NCBI RefSeq assembly: GCF_014207565.1
Contig: NZ_JACHGJ010000002.1
Span: forward strand, 124,001-188,000
Direction: 5' to 3'
Origin: Spirochaeta isovalerica
Lineage (GTDB): Bacteria > Spirochaetota > Spirochaetia > DSM-2461
Length of the DNA: 64,000 nucleotides
Positions 24,978 to 33,937 of this stretch are shown one piece after another (within the stretch, counting starts at the first letter, position 1; every line of letters begins with the position of its first letter). The notes under the pieces are model-generated. The model was given only the letters and a program-made list of their open reading frames with translations. It was not told the origin of the DNA and did no database searches. A program made the position numbers and the translations under genes.

Positions 24978-25858
24978 TCTTTCGTTACAAGTCTTCTCTC
25001 CTGGTTCTTTTCATATGTCTGATACCAATGGCTGTTCTGTCCGGACAGGCCGAAGTAACCCGTTCAGTGTTTGTTCCTCCGGAATACTACATCGGAGACC
25101 CTGTGGAGCTGCGGCTGCAGATAGAGCTAGACAGCTTTGAAGTCCTGATGGAACCACTCAATTATGAAGAGCCTGAATGGGTTGAAATTCGCAATATAGA
25201 TATATCCCAGGATAGACGGACAGCTGAAATCAGCATTAAATTCACCAGTTTCAGCCCCGGGACGAGAGCTCTTCCCGATCTCAATTTCGGACCATTCACA
25301 CTCAGTGATTTTAAAATTTATACGAAATCTCTCGTTGAAGAGGGGGAGAGCGATCTGCGGGGCTTAAGGCCTCAGGTCATGATTCCCGGTTCGCGGCTCA
25401 CATTCTTTCTTCTCATACTTGCCGTGTTTGTCCTGCCCTATCTGCTTTACTTCCTCATAAGGCTCCTGGTGCGCTATATTATCGTTCTTATCCGGAAATA
25501 CCATTCTGCAAGGCCGTTCCGGGCTCTCAACAGGACTTTGAAAAAGCTCGATGCGGGACTTGAAAAGATGGGTGTCCGCGATTTTTATATCGCCCTGACC
25601 GACTCTCTCCGGATCTACCTTTCCGCACGGACGGGCTTTGACTGTCTGTCCGCGACGACAAGCGAAATCGCCAGGTTTCATGGCTTCGGTCTCGACCAGA
25701 CCTTGTGGGATCGCATGGTTTCCGTTTTAAAGCAGGGGGACATGGTCAAGTTTGCCGGGGAAACTCTTTCAAAGGAAGAGATGAAGGAAAATCTCGATTT
25801 CGTACTGAGTCTCTGTCAGGAGATTGAGAAGAGGGAGGATTTCCATGTTGACCTTTGA
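24974..25858 (+). CDS. BatD-like membrane protein of the Bat operon
   Basis: This 294-residue protein has a signal peptide, an extracytoplasmic beta-rich domain of about 110 residues (starting RSVFVPPEYYIGDPVELRLQ), one strong membrane segment (FFLLILAVFVLPYLLYFLI) and a cytoplasmic helical C-terminus with YIALTDSLRIYLSARTGFD. The layout matches the short proteins that sit between DUF58 and BatA in spirochaetal and Bacteroidetes Bat loci (related to DUF4381/BatD). The precise role is not known. It overlaps the DUF58 gene by 4 bases and batA by 14 bases. Confidence 0.75.
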   Translation: MIFRYKSSLLVLFICLIPMAVLSGQAEVTRSVFVPPEYYIGDPVELRLQIELDSFEVLMEPLNYEEPEWVEIRNIDISQDRRTAEISIKFTSFSPGTRALPDLNFGPFTLSDFKIYTKSLVEEGESDLRGLRPQVMIPGSRLTFFLLILAVFVLPYLLYFLIRLLVRYIIVLIRKYHSARPFRALNRTLKKLDAGLEKMGVRDFYIALTDSLRIYLSARTGFDCLSATTSEIARFHGFGLDQTLWDRMVSVLKQGDMVKFAGETLSKEEMKENLDFVLSLCQEIEKREDFHVDL

Positions 25859-26846
25859 AACGCCTCAGTATCTTCTGCTTCTGCTGCTGCTCCCTCCGGC
25901 TGTCTATCTCAGACATTTCAGAAAGGGGCGGGGTGCTGTTCTCTCTTTCCCTTTCCGCGTATGGAGAGGGCATGGGTTCTATCCCCGGCAGATCGGCCTT
26001 AAAGGTGTTCTTTTTCTCTTTTCCCTGTTTTTCTGGATTGGAGTAGCCCTGCTTATTGTTTCTCTCGGCGGCCCTTCTTTGAGCCGGCATGAAAAGCTCT
26101 TTCTTTCCCGGGGAGTCGATATCATGATTGTTTTCGACCAGTCCCCCAGTATGGCCGGAAAGGATTTTCCGCCTGTAAACCGATTTGAAACGGCCCGCGA
26201 GATGACTTCTCACTTTATAGCCGGACGGGAAAACGACCCTATCGGAATTGTCAGTTTCGGTACAGACGCGGTTCTCCGCGTACCTCCGACCCTCGATTAT
26301 GAACTTCTCAACAAACGGCTCAGCGAATTGAAAATAATGGAGATGGGAGACGGAACCGCCATAGGCATGGGGCTCGCGGTTGCGGCGCTTCATCTCTCTA
26401 CCAGCCAGGCGGATGAGAAGATCATCATTCTCCTCACAGACGGAGAGAACAATTCCGGGGAAATCCAGCCGGAAACCTCGGCGTCCATCGCCAGCAAGCT
26501 CGGGATCCGCATTTACACGATCGGAATCGGCACGACCGGAGAAGTTTCCGCGGAATTCACCGATCCCGAAACAGGTTCTGTTTACTCCGCTACTCTGATG
26601 AGCCGCTTCGATGAATCCATGCTGCAAAAAATAGCCGATGAGACAGGTGGCCGGTATTTTCACGCTGTCAGTCCGGGGACTCTTGAAGCGGTGTTTCAGA
26701 CAATAGATTCCCTTGAGTCTGTTGAAAGGCTCGTGAAAATGCAGGTTGTATTCGAACCGCTGCACTATTTATTCATTCTGGCAGGTTTTTTACTGATAAT
26801 GCTTGAGTTTACCGTTAGAAAAGCCTTTTTCAGGGAGATATTATGA
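25845..26846 (+). CDS. batA: BatA, von Willebrand A-domain membrane protein
   Basis: This roughly 333-residue protein has an N-terminal membrane segment, a second one near residue 60, a vWA domain in the periplasm or cytoplasm, and a C-terminal membrane helix. The metal ion-dependent adhesion site is DQSPS near residue 98, with the later T in DGTAIGMGLA and D in LLTDGENN. Bat proteins were named for aerotolerance in Bacteroides; the complex is thought to protect the envelope or its proteins. ATG 25845, preceded by GGGAGG, is preferred over an earlier in-frame ATG. The gene ends overlapping batB by 4 bases. Confidence 0.92.
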   Translation: MLTFETPQYLLLLLLLPPAVYLRHFRKGRGAVLSFPFRVWRGHGFYPRQIGLKGVLFLFSLFFWIGVALLIVSLGGPSLSRHEKLFLSRGVDIMIVFDQSPSMAGKDFPPVNRFETAREMTSHFIAGRENDPIGIVSFGTDAVLRVPPTLDYELLNKRLSELKIMEMGDGTAIGMGLAVAALHLSTSQADEKIIILLTDGENNSGEIQPETSASIASKLGIRIYTIGIGTTGEVSAEFTDPETGSVYSATLMSRFDESMLQKIADETGGRYFHAVSPGTLEAVFQTIDSLESVERLVKMQVVFEPLHYLFILAGFLLIMLEFTVRKAFFREIL

Positions 26847-27832
26847 AGATTAATAATCCCCAGGCTGTATATCTGCTCCTTCTTCTTATCCCGCTTTTCA
26901 TTTCAGCGGCTTTACGCTACCGCTCGGGAAGCCGTCAGCTTCTCAGGTTGGGCGGCGAGTGGAGAAAGAAAAAAATCCTTGACCTGTATCTGGTGAAATT
27001 TTTCTTTTCAACAGCCATGCTGGTACTCTTCGTCGGGGCTGTCACTCTTTCCCTTATGGGAATCATCTGGGGGCAGAAACCCGTTCACGAAGAGAAAAAG
27101 GGAATTGATGTGGCTTTTGTCATTGATATTTCCAGAAGCATGCTGGCGGAAGATCTCTTTCCCTCCCGTCTGGACAAAGCGGTGGATCTCGTTAGAACGA
27201 CTATGAAAAACCTTAAAGGCAGCCGGTTCAGCATAACCGTGTTCAAAGGAAATGCCGTCGTCGCCGTTCCTCTGACGGAAGATACGATTTCAATTGAAAC
27301 TTTTTTGAGCAGCATCAGCCCCGCCATGCTCTCGAGCAAAGGAACCAATCCCGAAGCGGGGATCGTCAAGGCTGTCAATTCCTTCCCTCCCGGTATTGGC
27401 CATAATGGTGCTGTGGTGCTCATCACTGACGGCGATGTTCTGGAAGGGAATCTTATGAGAGGCGCCGAACTGGCGTCAACGAGGAATATTCCTCTTTTCG
27501 CCATAGGGGCGGGAAGTGTCGAGGGAGTTCCCATAATACTCAATGACGGATCGGTCATCAGAGACCTTTCGGGTAACACGGTTATTTCTTCACTGGATAG
27601 AGATATTCTGGTCAAGGCCGCGGAAAGAACCGGCGGTGAGTATTTTGATCTCTCTTCGCCTTCTGTATCCTCCAATCTGAATGAAGCCGTGCGCGCCGTT
27701 AATGATTTTTCAGACCGGAAAGGAATAAGGTTCCGCAATATCGAACATTTCCGGTTTTTTGTTATTCTGGCTCTGGTTTTTATCATGCTGCATTTTCTTA
27801 TAAGGGGGGTTAAATGGAAAAAAGACTTCTGA
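26843..27832 (+). CDS. batB: BatB, von Willebrand A-domain membrane protein
   Basis: This 329-residue paralogue of BatA shares the same layout: two N-terminal membrane helices, the vWA domain with the MIDAS motif DISRS near residue 94 and LITDGDVLEG, and one C-terminal helix followed by a short basic tail. BatA and BatB are believed to form hetero-oligomers with the TPR protein BatC. The start overlaps batA and the end overlaps batC by 19 bases, so it is translated with both. Confidence 0.92.
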   Translation: MKINNPQAVYLLLLLIPLFISAALRYRSGSRQLLRLGGEWRKKKILDLYLVKFFFSTAMLVLFVGAVTLSLMGIIWGQKPVHEEKKGIDVAFVIDISRSMLAEDLFPSRLDKAVDLVRTTMKNLKGSRFSITVFKGNAVVAVPLTEDTISIETFLSSISPAMLSSKGTNPEAGIVKAVNSFPPGIGHNGAVVLITDGDVLEGNLMRGAELASTRNIPLFAIGAGSVEGVPIILNDGSVIRDLSGNTVISSLDRDILVKAAERTGGEYFDLSSPSVSSNLNEAVRAVNDFSDRKGIRFRNIEHFRFFVILALVFIMLHFLIRGVKWKKDF

Positions 27833-28407
27833 AAGGTCTGTTCCTCCTTTCTTTCATTTTGTTTTTCAGCTCCTGCAACGGTCTGGAACCGGGGCTTTCC
27901 GTTCTGACCGGCAATTACAACTATCAGGTTGGAGAATTTCAGCAGGCTACGATTAATTACGTCACCGGACTGGAAAGCGGACGCTTCTCAGAATGGATTT
28001 ACTATAATATGGGCAATGTTTATTTTTCTCTCGGAGAAGGCGGAGCCGCCCTTGAAGTCTGGAAAAACGTGGATAGCGCTGAAGACCGCATCCTCCGCTA
28101 CAGACTGAATTTCAATAAAGGGGTCCTTTTCTATCAGCTCGGAAGATATGATGAAGCTTACAATCTCTTTAAAGAGGCGCTGAGGTCCGATCCGGCCAGC
28201 ATCGATGCCAAGATCAATCTGGAACTGACCCTGGGCAAACTGGCCGCTCCCGCAGCTCAGAACGGGAACAGCGGGAACACCGCCGAGAAAAATGAAGCTG
28301 TCAATCCGGCTGAGACGCAGAGAATGCTTGAGTACATCAGAAGAAAGGAGGGGCAATTGTGGTTTTCATCGGAAAAAGACAAAGAGAACTATCAGGAAGA
28401 CTGGTAA
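27814..28407 (+). CDS. batC: BatC-like TPR lipoprotein
   Basis: This 197-residue protein begins with a lipoprotein signal (LFFSSCNG) and holds about three tetratricopeptide repeats: YNYQVGEFQQATINYVTG, IYYNMGNVYFSLGEGGAAL and GVLFYQLGRYDEAYNLFKEAL. BatC homologues act as adaptors for BatA/BatB. After residue 145 the sequence becomes low complexity (Asn, Ala, Glu). The 3' end overlaps the BatD-E gene by 49 bases and contains its ribosome binding site. Confidence 0.85.
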   Translation: MEKRLLKGLFLLSFILFFSSCNGLEPGLSVLTGNYNYQVGEFQQATINYVTGLESGRFSEWIYYNMGNVYFSLGEGGAALEVWKNVDSAEDRILRYRLNFNKGVLFYQLGRYDEAYNLFKEALRSDPASIDAKINLELTLGKLAAPAAQNGNSGNTAEKNEAVNPAETQRMLEYIRRKEGQLWFSSEKDKENYQEDW

Positions 28408-30419
28408 TTTTACTTTCTGCTATTCTCCTGATAAGCTCCCTTCTTAATGCCCAGGATAATGCGCAGGAAGAGGATGAACCCCGTATTACCGTGGAAGTCT
28501 CTCCGGAAAAGATTATCGTCGGACAGAGGTTTGACCTGACTATTTTCGGGGACTTTCCTTCATACCGCACTGTCAAAATAAAGGAACCGGAGCTTCCCGA
28601 CGGCATCAGTCTGGCCGGCGGTCCCTATAAGAGCGCCCAGACAATTCGTGTAGGTGAAGTGGGCGACGCCCGTTACATTAAAAAAACCCGTGTCTACTAC
28701 AAGTTCAAGGTGGATAAACCGGGTATTTATACTATGGGGAGTTTTTCTCTCAGCGATGGAGAAAACACCCTTGTGACAGAACCGGTCACTTTTCCCGCGG
28801 TCGCTTTTGACGAGAGGAATTTCAAATATCCCGTATTTGCCTCCTGGTACTCTCTGCCCGACGAAGTCATGGTCGGGGAATCGATCCCGCTCATTCTTGA
28901 AATGCAGAACCTTGAATCTCTGACCTTTCCCGACAATGTGAAAATGGATCCGCCGGCCGGCGGGATGTTCGAACGGGTCAATTCCCTGGGCGAGATAACG
29001 GTGATGGAAATCGGGGAGGATGAGGTCTATATAGCGCCGATTGATTCCTGGCTCTATACACCGACGGCTCCCGGCAGGATAAAAATACCTGCGGCTTCCG
29101 TCGTAATGGGGAATATTACCAGATCGACATCTTCCCATTATATCAATGTAGTGCCGACTCCTCAGGAAATAGTGGCGACCGGAGCTATCGGAGCCTTCTC
29201 GCTGTCTGTCGATATGGAAAACCTGCCTCCGGACAAAGGAAAAGTATCTGTTCTGAGAATACTTATCGAAGGGGACGGGAATCTCAATTACCTGATAATG
29301 CCCCAGCCGGAGTTCTCCGGAATGACGCTTATCGATAAAGAGGAATTGAGCGATTATGTCCCTTCCCGGTCGGGCTACAGTGGATACAGGGAGGATGTCT
29401 ACAGGCTGCAGGTGGGCGATGAGCCGGAGATTTCTATCGTCATTCCTCCCTGGAACTGGTTCAACCGCGACTCCGGAACCGTTGAAACTGAAAACACTGA
29501 CCCTTTCAGGTTCAGCAATCAAGTGATTTCCGGCCGTGAAGAAAACCTGTCCTTTGCCGATAGATTCTCCATGCTGGGCATCGAGGATGTTTCCAATCAG
29601 CGCAGGGCTTTTTATAATATCCCCCTGTATTATCTTCTCCTTCTGCCGGGGCTTATTTCTATACTTGCCGCTTTGATAAGAAAACGTTATGACGCCCGCA
29701 TAGGCGCCTTTTTCCTTCTCTTCGCGGTTCTTGTTTCATCTTCTTCCGTGACTCTCCCTCTGTGGGGCGATAAGCTTCAGAAAGCCCGGCAATTATTTGA
29801 AGAGGAAAAATTTACCGAAGCGGACGATATTTACAGTGAGTTGATCTCCGGCAATGAAGAGAATTCTGCCCTTTACTATAATCGGGCCATCATCCAGTAT
29901 AATCTCGATGAGCCCGGACGCACTGTGTACTTGCTTCGCAAAGCTCTCAACCTCAAGCCGGGAAGCCGTCTTTATCAGAATGCGCTGGCTGCGGTCGAAG
30001 AGGAATACGGGCTCGAACGGCAAGTGAGGGCAACCTCGGGATTATCTCCTGATCTGTTTTTTCTTCTTTTCATTCTTTTGTTTAATGGTGGGGCGCTTGT
30101 CATATCCTTTAATATCAGAAAACGGAAAATGGAACTGACGATTCTTATAATCATGGTTTTCTTTCTTTCCCTTATCTCTTTGGCAATAGTCGGCTATTCT
30201 CATTATGTTTCCCGTACAGATGCGGCTGTCGTTAACGCCGAAGAAGGAGAACTCAAGAAAGTTCCGGGAAATTCCGGCGGATCCTGGCTGACTCTGCAGG
30301 AAGGTACGACCGTGTTTGTTCTCTCCCGTTCCGATGATTCTCTGCTGATCAGAACCGGCTACGGTCTGGAAGGATGGATCGAAAAGTCGTCACTCCTCTT
30401 TTTAAACAGGGAGGAATAA
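28359..30419 (+). CDS. batD: BatD-BatE fusion protein
   Basis: This 686-residue protein starts at GTG 28359, seven bases after a strong AGGAGG that lies within batC. A signal peptide is followed by a long BatD-type extracytoplasmic region (about 35-420) of beta-rich domains, including EVSPEKIIVGQRFDLTI. After a membrane pair near 430-470 comes a TPR segment (KARQLFEEEKFTEADDIYSE and ALYYNRAIIQYNLDEPGR), two further membrane helices and a C-terminal SH3-like domain (WLTLQEGTTVFVLSRS, YGLEGWIEKSSL). The TPR plus SH3 part corresponds to BatE of Bacteroides, so BatD and BatE are fused in one polypeptide. Such an arrangement fixes their stoichiometry. Confidence 0.85.
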   Translation: MVFIGKRQRELSGRLVILLSAILLISSLLNAQDNAQEEDEPRITVEVSPEKIIVGQRFDLTIFGDFPSYRTVKIKEPELPDGISLAGGPYKSAQTIRVGEVGDARYIKKTRVYYKFKVDKPGIYTMGSFSLSDGENTLVTEPVTFPAVAFDERNFKYPVFASWYSLPDEVMVGESIPLILEMQNLESLTFPDNVKMDPPAGGMFERVNSLGEITVMEIGEDEVYIAPIDSWLYTPTAPGRIKIPAASVVMGNITRSTSSHYINVVPTPQEIVATGAIGAFSLSVDMENLPPDKGKVSVLRILIEGDGNLNYLIMPQPEFSGMTLIDKEELSDYVPSRSGYSGYREDVYRLQVGDEPEISIVIPPWNWFNRDSGTVETENTDPFRFSNQVISGREENLSFADRFSMLGIEDVSNQRRAFYNIPLYYLLLLPGLISILAALIRKRYDARIGAFFLLFAVLVSSSSVTLPLWGDKLQKARQLFEEEKFTEADDIYSELISGNEENSALYYNRAIIQYNLDEPGRTVYLLRKALNLKPGSRLYQNALAAVEEEYGLERQVRATSGLSPDLFFLLFILLFNGGALVISFNIRKRKMELTILIIMVFFLSLISLAIVGYSHYVSRTDAAVVNAEEGELKKVPGNSGGSWLTLQEGTTVFVLSRSDDSLLIRTGYGLEGWIEKSSLLFLNREE

Positions 30420-30901
30420 TGGATTTCGGGGATATTCTCAAGGATTGGGAGAAGAACGGAGAAAAAAAGCCGAAAAACAAGAAAGAAACTGTCAGGAAAT
30501 CTGTAAAAAGCGAACATCCCATGGAGTCTCTTCTCAAACAGTACGCTCCCGATCAGGAAGTTGTAGGTTCGAAAAAGGAAGATAAGCCTCAGATCAACAA
30601 GGTTTCCCGTGAGAAAATGAGACGTCGGAAAGCTGATTCGGTACTCGACCTCCACGGCATGACAACCGAAGAGGCCCGCATTGCCCTTAACCGTTTTATC
30701 AGACGCAGCTATTCAACCGGTGCGAGAAAAATTCTAATTATTCACGGTAAGGGTAATCATACGAAGGGAGAGGCGGTACTGAAACCGCTGGTCAGATCCA
30801 TTCTGGAAATGTCTCCCTATATCGGCGATACGGGTACGCCGGAAAGGCGGGACGGAGGGAGCGGCGCAACCTGGGCGGTTGTCCGTCAGCGCTCCCTGTA
30901 A
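30419..30901 (+). CDS. Smr-domain protein
   Basis: This 160-residue protein starts at ATG 30419, whose A is the last base of the batD stop codon, with AGGGAGG just upstream. The first 75 residues are charged and probably disordered. The C-terminal Smr (MutS2-related) domain runs from [12 protein letters not shown] to the end, with the typical [17 protein letters not shown] segment. Smr domains cleave or nick nucleic acids, in some cases mRNA in stalled-ribosome rescue (SmrB-type). It has no evident tie to the Bat system apart from operon position. Its last 16 bases overlap the convergent infA. Confidence 0.9.
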   Translation: MDFGDILKDWEKNGEKKPKNKKETVRKSVKSEHPMESLLKQYAPDQEVVGSKKEDKPQINKVSREKMRRRKADSVLDLHGMTTEEARIALNRFIRRSYSTGARKILIIHGKGNHTKGEAVLKPLVRSILEMSPYIGDTGTPERRDGGSGATWAVVRQRSL

Positions 30902-31104
30902 ATAATTCTTCCTCTTGTGAGGTCGTAAGGGGAAAGGGCGACTCTGACTTTGTCTCCCGGCACGATTCTGATGTAATGCTTTCTCATCTTTCCTGAGAGA
31001 TGGGCAAGTATAAGGTGGCCGTTTTTAAGCTCCACTTTAAAGAGTGTGTTGGGAAGAGATTCCTTAACCACGCCTTCTACTTCAATAGCTTCTTCTTTTG
31101 CCAA
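30886..31104 (-). CDS. infA: Translation initiation factor IF-1
   Basis: This 72-residue OB-fold protein binds the A site of the small ribosomal subunit during initiation. It matches the family along its whole length: [20 protein letters not shown], the central [20 protein letters not shown] and the ending [12 protein letters not shown]. The gene lies alone, opposite its neighbours, instead of in a ribosomal protein operon. Confidence 0.97.
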   Translation of the reverse strand: MAKEEAIEVEGVVKESLPNTLFKVELKNGHLILAHLSGKMRKHYIRIVPGDKVRVALSPYDLTRGRIIYRER

Positions 31105-31172
31105 AAAAAACTCCTGCGGCTTTATGTTTTCTCCGCAAATAGTAAGTTATCTTCAATTGATTTGTCAACAGC

Positions 31173-31200
31173 TTGACATTTTGGGGAAAAATAATATATT
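31173..31200 (+). promoter_or_regulatory. Sigma-70 promoter ahead of the DksA-like gene
   Basis: A perfect TTGACA (31173-31178) is followed after 16 bases by TATATT (31195-31200). The start codon of the zinc-finger gene lies 40 bases downstream with AAGGGG before it. Confidence 0.7.
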
Positions 31201-31239
31201 TAATGCCTAAATTATGACTTGAACGTAAGGGGTCCGTTT

Positions 31240-31596
31240 ATGGATGAGGAATTTGTTTCCAGAATGCGTCAGGTGCTGCTTGATTCGAAAGCTGGCATCC
31301 TGAAAACATTGATGCATGAAAGTGAAGACTTCAGAGCTGCTGTTGAAGACATGGGCGTCAAGGATCTGGGAGACGTTGCTTCGAACGATATCGACTGCCG
31401 AACCCTTGAAGTTATCGGACATCAGGATAAACTCCGTCTAAGCCAGGTCGAGGCCGCGCTGGTCAGGCTGGAGAACGGAAAATACGGTGTCTGTGCAAAA
31501 TGCAACAAAAAGATTTCCAGAGAAAGGCTTGAAGCCATTCCCTATGCTGTTTTTTGTATTCAGTGTAAAACGGCATCAGAGGGGAGACGTCATTAA
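31240..31596 (+). CDS. DksA/TraR-family zinc-finger protein
   Basis: This 118-residue protein has a helical N-terminal coiled-coil part and a C-terminal C4 zinc finger (CAKCNKKISRERLEAIPYA, then CIQC). The motif RLENGKYGVCAKC just before it is typical of DksA/TraR proteins, which bind RNA polymerase through the secondary channel. The coiled-coil tip carries no clear DxxDxA motif, so it is closer to the TraR/YocK-type group than to E. coli DksA. ATG 31240 follows an AAGGGG site; an in-frame TTG at 31219 is less likely. The gene has its own promoter. Confidence 0.88.
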   Translation: MDEEFVSRMRQVLLDSKAGILKTLMHESEDFRAAVEDMGVKDLGDVASNDIDCRTLEVIGHQDKLRLSQVEAALVRLENGKYGVCAKCNKKISRERLEAIPYAVFCIQCKTASEGRRH

Positions 31597-31662
31597 AATA
31601 CATTAAAAAATAATTGTAAGGTCATCATCTCTGTTTCCGATAATAAAACTGGAGGAACGGAG

Positions 31663-32043
31663 ATGAGACTTAACGGAAGCGGATTTAATCTGGGATACAG
31701 TCAGGTTGCCACTGCTCAGAGAACCGGCATAGGTCTGCCAGTATCGAGCAATTCCGTCATTTACTCATATTACAAACATGTTCACGGCTACTCGGCCGGA
31801 GAAAATTCTCCCACGGTTCCCATATCCAAAATACGAATACTGAATAATCTTATAGAAAATCTCTCCCGCCTGAAGGGCGATGCCTCCCTTAAAAACTCAA
31901 TTTCCGGAGCCGATAAGATGTCTTCAGAAGCTGTCGGCCGTCTTATCGATTCCTATTCAAAAGAGCTGCATCGCGTAGTTTCCGCGGCCCAGACCGGTTT
32001 TAACGTTTCAGAAACCGGTATGGTTGTCTCTTTAACTGCCTGA
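31663..32043 (+). CDS. Small protein of unknown function
   Basis: I do not recognise this 126-residue protein. It has a strong ribosome binding site (GGAGG ending 9 bases before ATG). The first 50 residues are rich in Ser, Gly, Tyr and Asn and look disordered; the rest is probably helical (ISKIRILNNLIENLSRLKG and MSSEAVGRLIDSYSKELHRVV). There is no signal peptide. The next gene starts 6 bases after its stop, so the two are likely co-transcribed. The last residues NVSETGMVVSLTA resemble the hydrophobic tail of flagellar rod/hook-type proteins, but that resemblance is too weak to assign. Confidence 0.6.
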   Translation: MRLNGSGFNLGYSQVATAQRTGIGLPVSSNSVIYSYYKHVHGYSAGENSPTVPISKIRILNNLIENLSRLKGDASLKNSISGADKMSSEAVGRLIDSYSKELHRVVSAAQTGFNVSETGMVVSLTA

Positions 32044-32049
32044 TAGTTT

Positions 32050-33168
32050 ATGCCCGCCCTATATGTTTTAATCCTTATACCTCTTCTTTTTTATATTATA
32101 TTACCCCTTATCGGAGCTTTTCGCGTCAGATCGGTCTGGAGACAGTTCAGGCTGACAATGATTAATGCGTCGCTCTTTCCCATCTGCACTTACGGGGAGA
32201 TAATCGGAGACAGAAAAGAAGGCTATTTCAGATTTTTCGGAGAAATCGAATCCATACAATCCCGAAAGCTTTTATGGGTCAAAAACAAAAACATGACAAT
32301 GACCGTTAAAATGGAGCACTGTTTTGTTTATCTCATCCCTTCGGAAAAAAAGATGAATTCCCAGATGCCTACCAAACTGTCGTGGAACCGGGTTTTTTCC
32401 ATAGCCGAGGGAACAGCTGTATATATAAGCGGCGAAGTGCGGGAAGAAGACGGAAGGCTTCTGTTTGCCGGGGACAGAAAAAATCCGCTGACGGTTATAA
32501 TTTATGACGGTGAAGAGAGTTCTCTGCTGGAACGGAGCATAAGCTGCGGCCGGCAGAAAAATGAATACTGGAATTTTCTGACTCCCTGGTCAATAGCCAT
32601 TGGGGGAATTCTCTCTCTTGTTCTGTTAAATATGATGATCCAGGCCAATGTTCCGGCAGAATTCCTCATCGGGGGAATTCTTGTGGCGGCTCTCCCTATT
32701 CTTCCTTTTCTCCCTCCCGGGCTGTTTTTCTTTTTCCTCTATACAGCTTTCTGGAGGCGGGGTCGCAATTGCCGGGCGGACAGGGATCTGATCGCACTGC
32801 CCCTTCGTTTTGAAGATCGAAACATCTTTGCAAGAGAATACCGCCATATCCGCTTCGGGTCCGGGCAGCCTTTTATGCCTGTTGAGCCCGGATATAAAGT
32901 CAGAGGCATCCATTATCCCGGAAAAGAGAAAAAAACTCTCTGGGACCATTCTCTCTTCGGAGCGGAGATTCAAAAGGAAAGCGGATCTTTTATCGGTCGG
33001 CCTTTGGATCCGATGAAGGAATTTCTGTTGATAGAAGACGAACCGCGCTCTCTCATCATGCGGTCTACGGCAAAGGCTTTTCTTTTCGAAATTCTCGCCA
33101 TGACGAGTATTCTTTCCGCTCTGACAATCAATATCTGGTTGATTATTCTGATCTTTCAATCTCTATAG
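32050..33168 (+). CDS. Membrane protein of unknown function
   Basis: I do not recognise this 372-residue protein. It has an N-terminal membrane helix (LYVLILIPLLFYIILPLIGAF), a soluble region of about 150 residues with beta-strand character (RFFGEIESIQSRKLLWVKNK), two central helices near 185 and 215, another soluble region, and a C-terminal helix. The first soluble region may be an OB-like or GIDE-like domain. It follows the unknown small gene by 6 bases. A bidirectional terminator lies just after its stop. Confidence 0.6.
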   Translation: MPALYVLILIPLLFYIILPLIGAFRVRSVWRQFRLTMINASLFPICTYGEIIGDRKEGYFRFFGEIESIQSRKLLWVKNKNMTMTVKMEHCFVYLIPSEKKMNSQMPTKLSWNRVFSIAEGTAVYISGEVREEDGRLLFAGDRKNPLTVIIYDGEESSLLERSISCGRQKNEYWNFLTPWSIAIGGILSLVLLNMMIQANVPAEFLIGGILVAALPILPFLPPGLFFFFLYTAFWRRGRNCRADRDLIALPLRFEDRNIFAREYRHIRFGSGQPFMPVEPGYKVRGIHYPGKEKKTLWDHSLFGAEIQKESGSFIGRPLDPMKEFLLIEDEPRSLIMRSTAKAFLFEILAMTSILSALTINIWLIILIFQSL

Positions 33169-33175
33169 AAATAAA

Positions 33176-33201
33176 AAAAGGGAGACTGCAATCTCCCTTT
33201 T
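33176..33201. terminator. Bidirectional rho-independent terminator
   Basis: The arms AAAAGGGAGA and TCTCCCTTTT pair perfectly round a 6-base loop, and each is flanked by A or T runs, so it can end both the rightward membrane-protein transcript and the leftward RNA-binding-protein transcript. Confidence 0.88.
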
Positions 33202-33220
33202 CGAAACAGAACCTCACGTG

Positions 33221-33667
33221 TTATTTCTTCTTGGCAAAATTGACAACAAGATTTCTCCCGCGGTAGTTAATACCATCGAGATTGTCTATAGCTGTGGGAG
33301 CGCTGTTTTCCTTAATGGTAATAAAGGAATAGCTGTCCAAAACTTTAATTTCACCGATATCGTCTCTGTTAAGCTTACCGGTACCGATAAATAGCTGTAT
33401 CAGATCGCGGGGATAGACCCGGCGGTTTTTTCCGACACTGACAAAAAGGGTTGTTCCATCGGTAAGCCTTTGCCTGGATTTTGATTCGACAGCCTGTTTG
33501 AAAAGATAGGCTGTGGTCCAGGAACGCAAATGCAGTGGGACTGTCTTTTTGAATATCTTCTTGAATGTCTTCAGATCGTCAGGATCAGCATTTTCGCTGA
33601 CTTTTTTCTGAAGAGCATCAATGGCAGATATCATGGAATCAGTCAACACATCGTTAACTTTGCTCAT
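33221..33667 (-). CDS. DbpA-type RNA-binding domain protein
   Basis: This 148-residue protein has an N-terminal helical region and, from about 70 on, a domain like the C-terminal RNA-binding domain of the DEAD-box helicase DbpA: TTLFVSVGKNRRVYPRDLIQLFIG, IGEIKVLDSYSFITI and the ending YRGRNLVVNFAKKK. In DbpA it binds hairpin 92 of 23S rRNA. Here it stands alone with no helicase core attached. Stand-alone forms are found in several spirochaetes. It may assist ribosome assembly. Confidence 0.85.
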   Translation of the reverse strand: MSKVNDVLTDSMISAIDALQKKVSENADPDDLKTFKKIFKKTVPLHLRSWTTAYLFKQAVESKSRQRLTDGTTLFVSVGKNRRVYPRDLIQLFIGTGKLNRDDIGEIKVLDSYSFITIKENSAPTAIDNLDGINYRGRNLVVNFAKKK

Positions 33668-33894
33668 TGCGGCTTCTCCTTAAAAAATGTAAAAAAAACG
33701 ACTTATGCAAAAATATGAATAAATGACAGACTGGAAAAAACGGAACTGGTTCTGTTTCTTTTAAATTCCGTTAAAGTTACCCGGGGCACTAACCAATACT
33801 GTCTCTATACGCATAAGACATTACTTAAGGTATGCACTGACTTCTGATTTGTCAAGAAATTGCTCTTTTTTGCTGTATGTTTTTTAAATATATA
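33668..33894. other. Non-coding stretch before the hairpin repeats
   Basis: Together with the repeats this forms the 324-base gap between the RNA-binding protein and the OmpA-like gene. It is A/T-rich and contains an extended TTTAAATATATAG that could be a -10 region for the rightward gene. I see no coding sequence or RNA gene. Confidence 0.5.
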
Positions 33895-33931
33895 GGCTGG
33901 TCGTAACCTTCGGTTACTGCTCGCCTATGCA
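33895..33931 (+). repeat. 37-base dispersed hairpin repeat, copy 2
   Basis: The copy begins GGCTGGTC, has the hairpin GTAACC-TTC-GGTTAC and ends TGCTCGCCTATGCA. It is identical to copy 3 six bases downstream, and is preceded by an AT-rich block (ATATATA) that also flanks copy 1. Confidence 0.85.
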
Positions 33932-33937
33932 TCCTAA

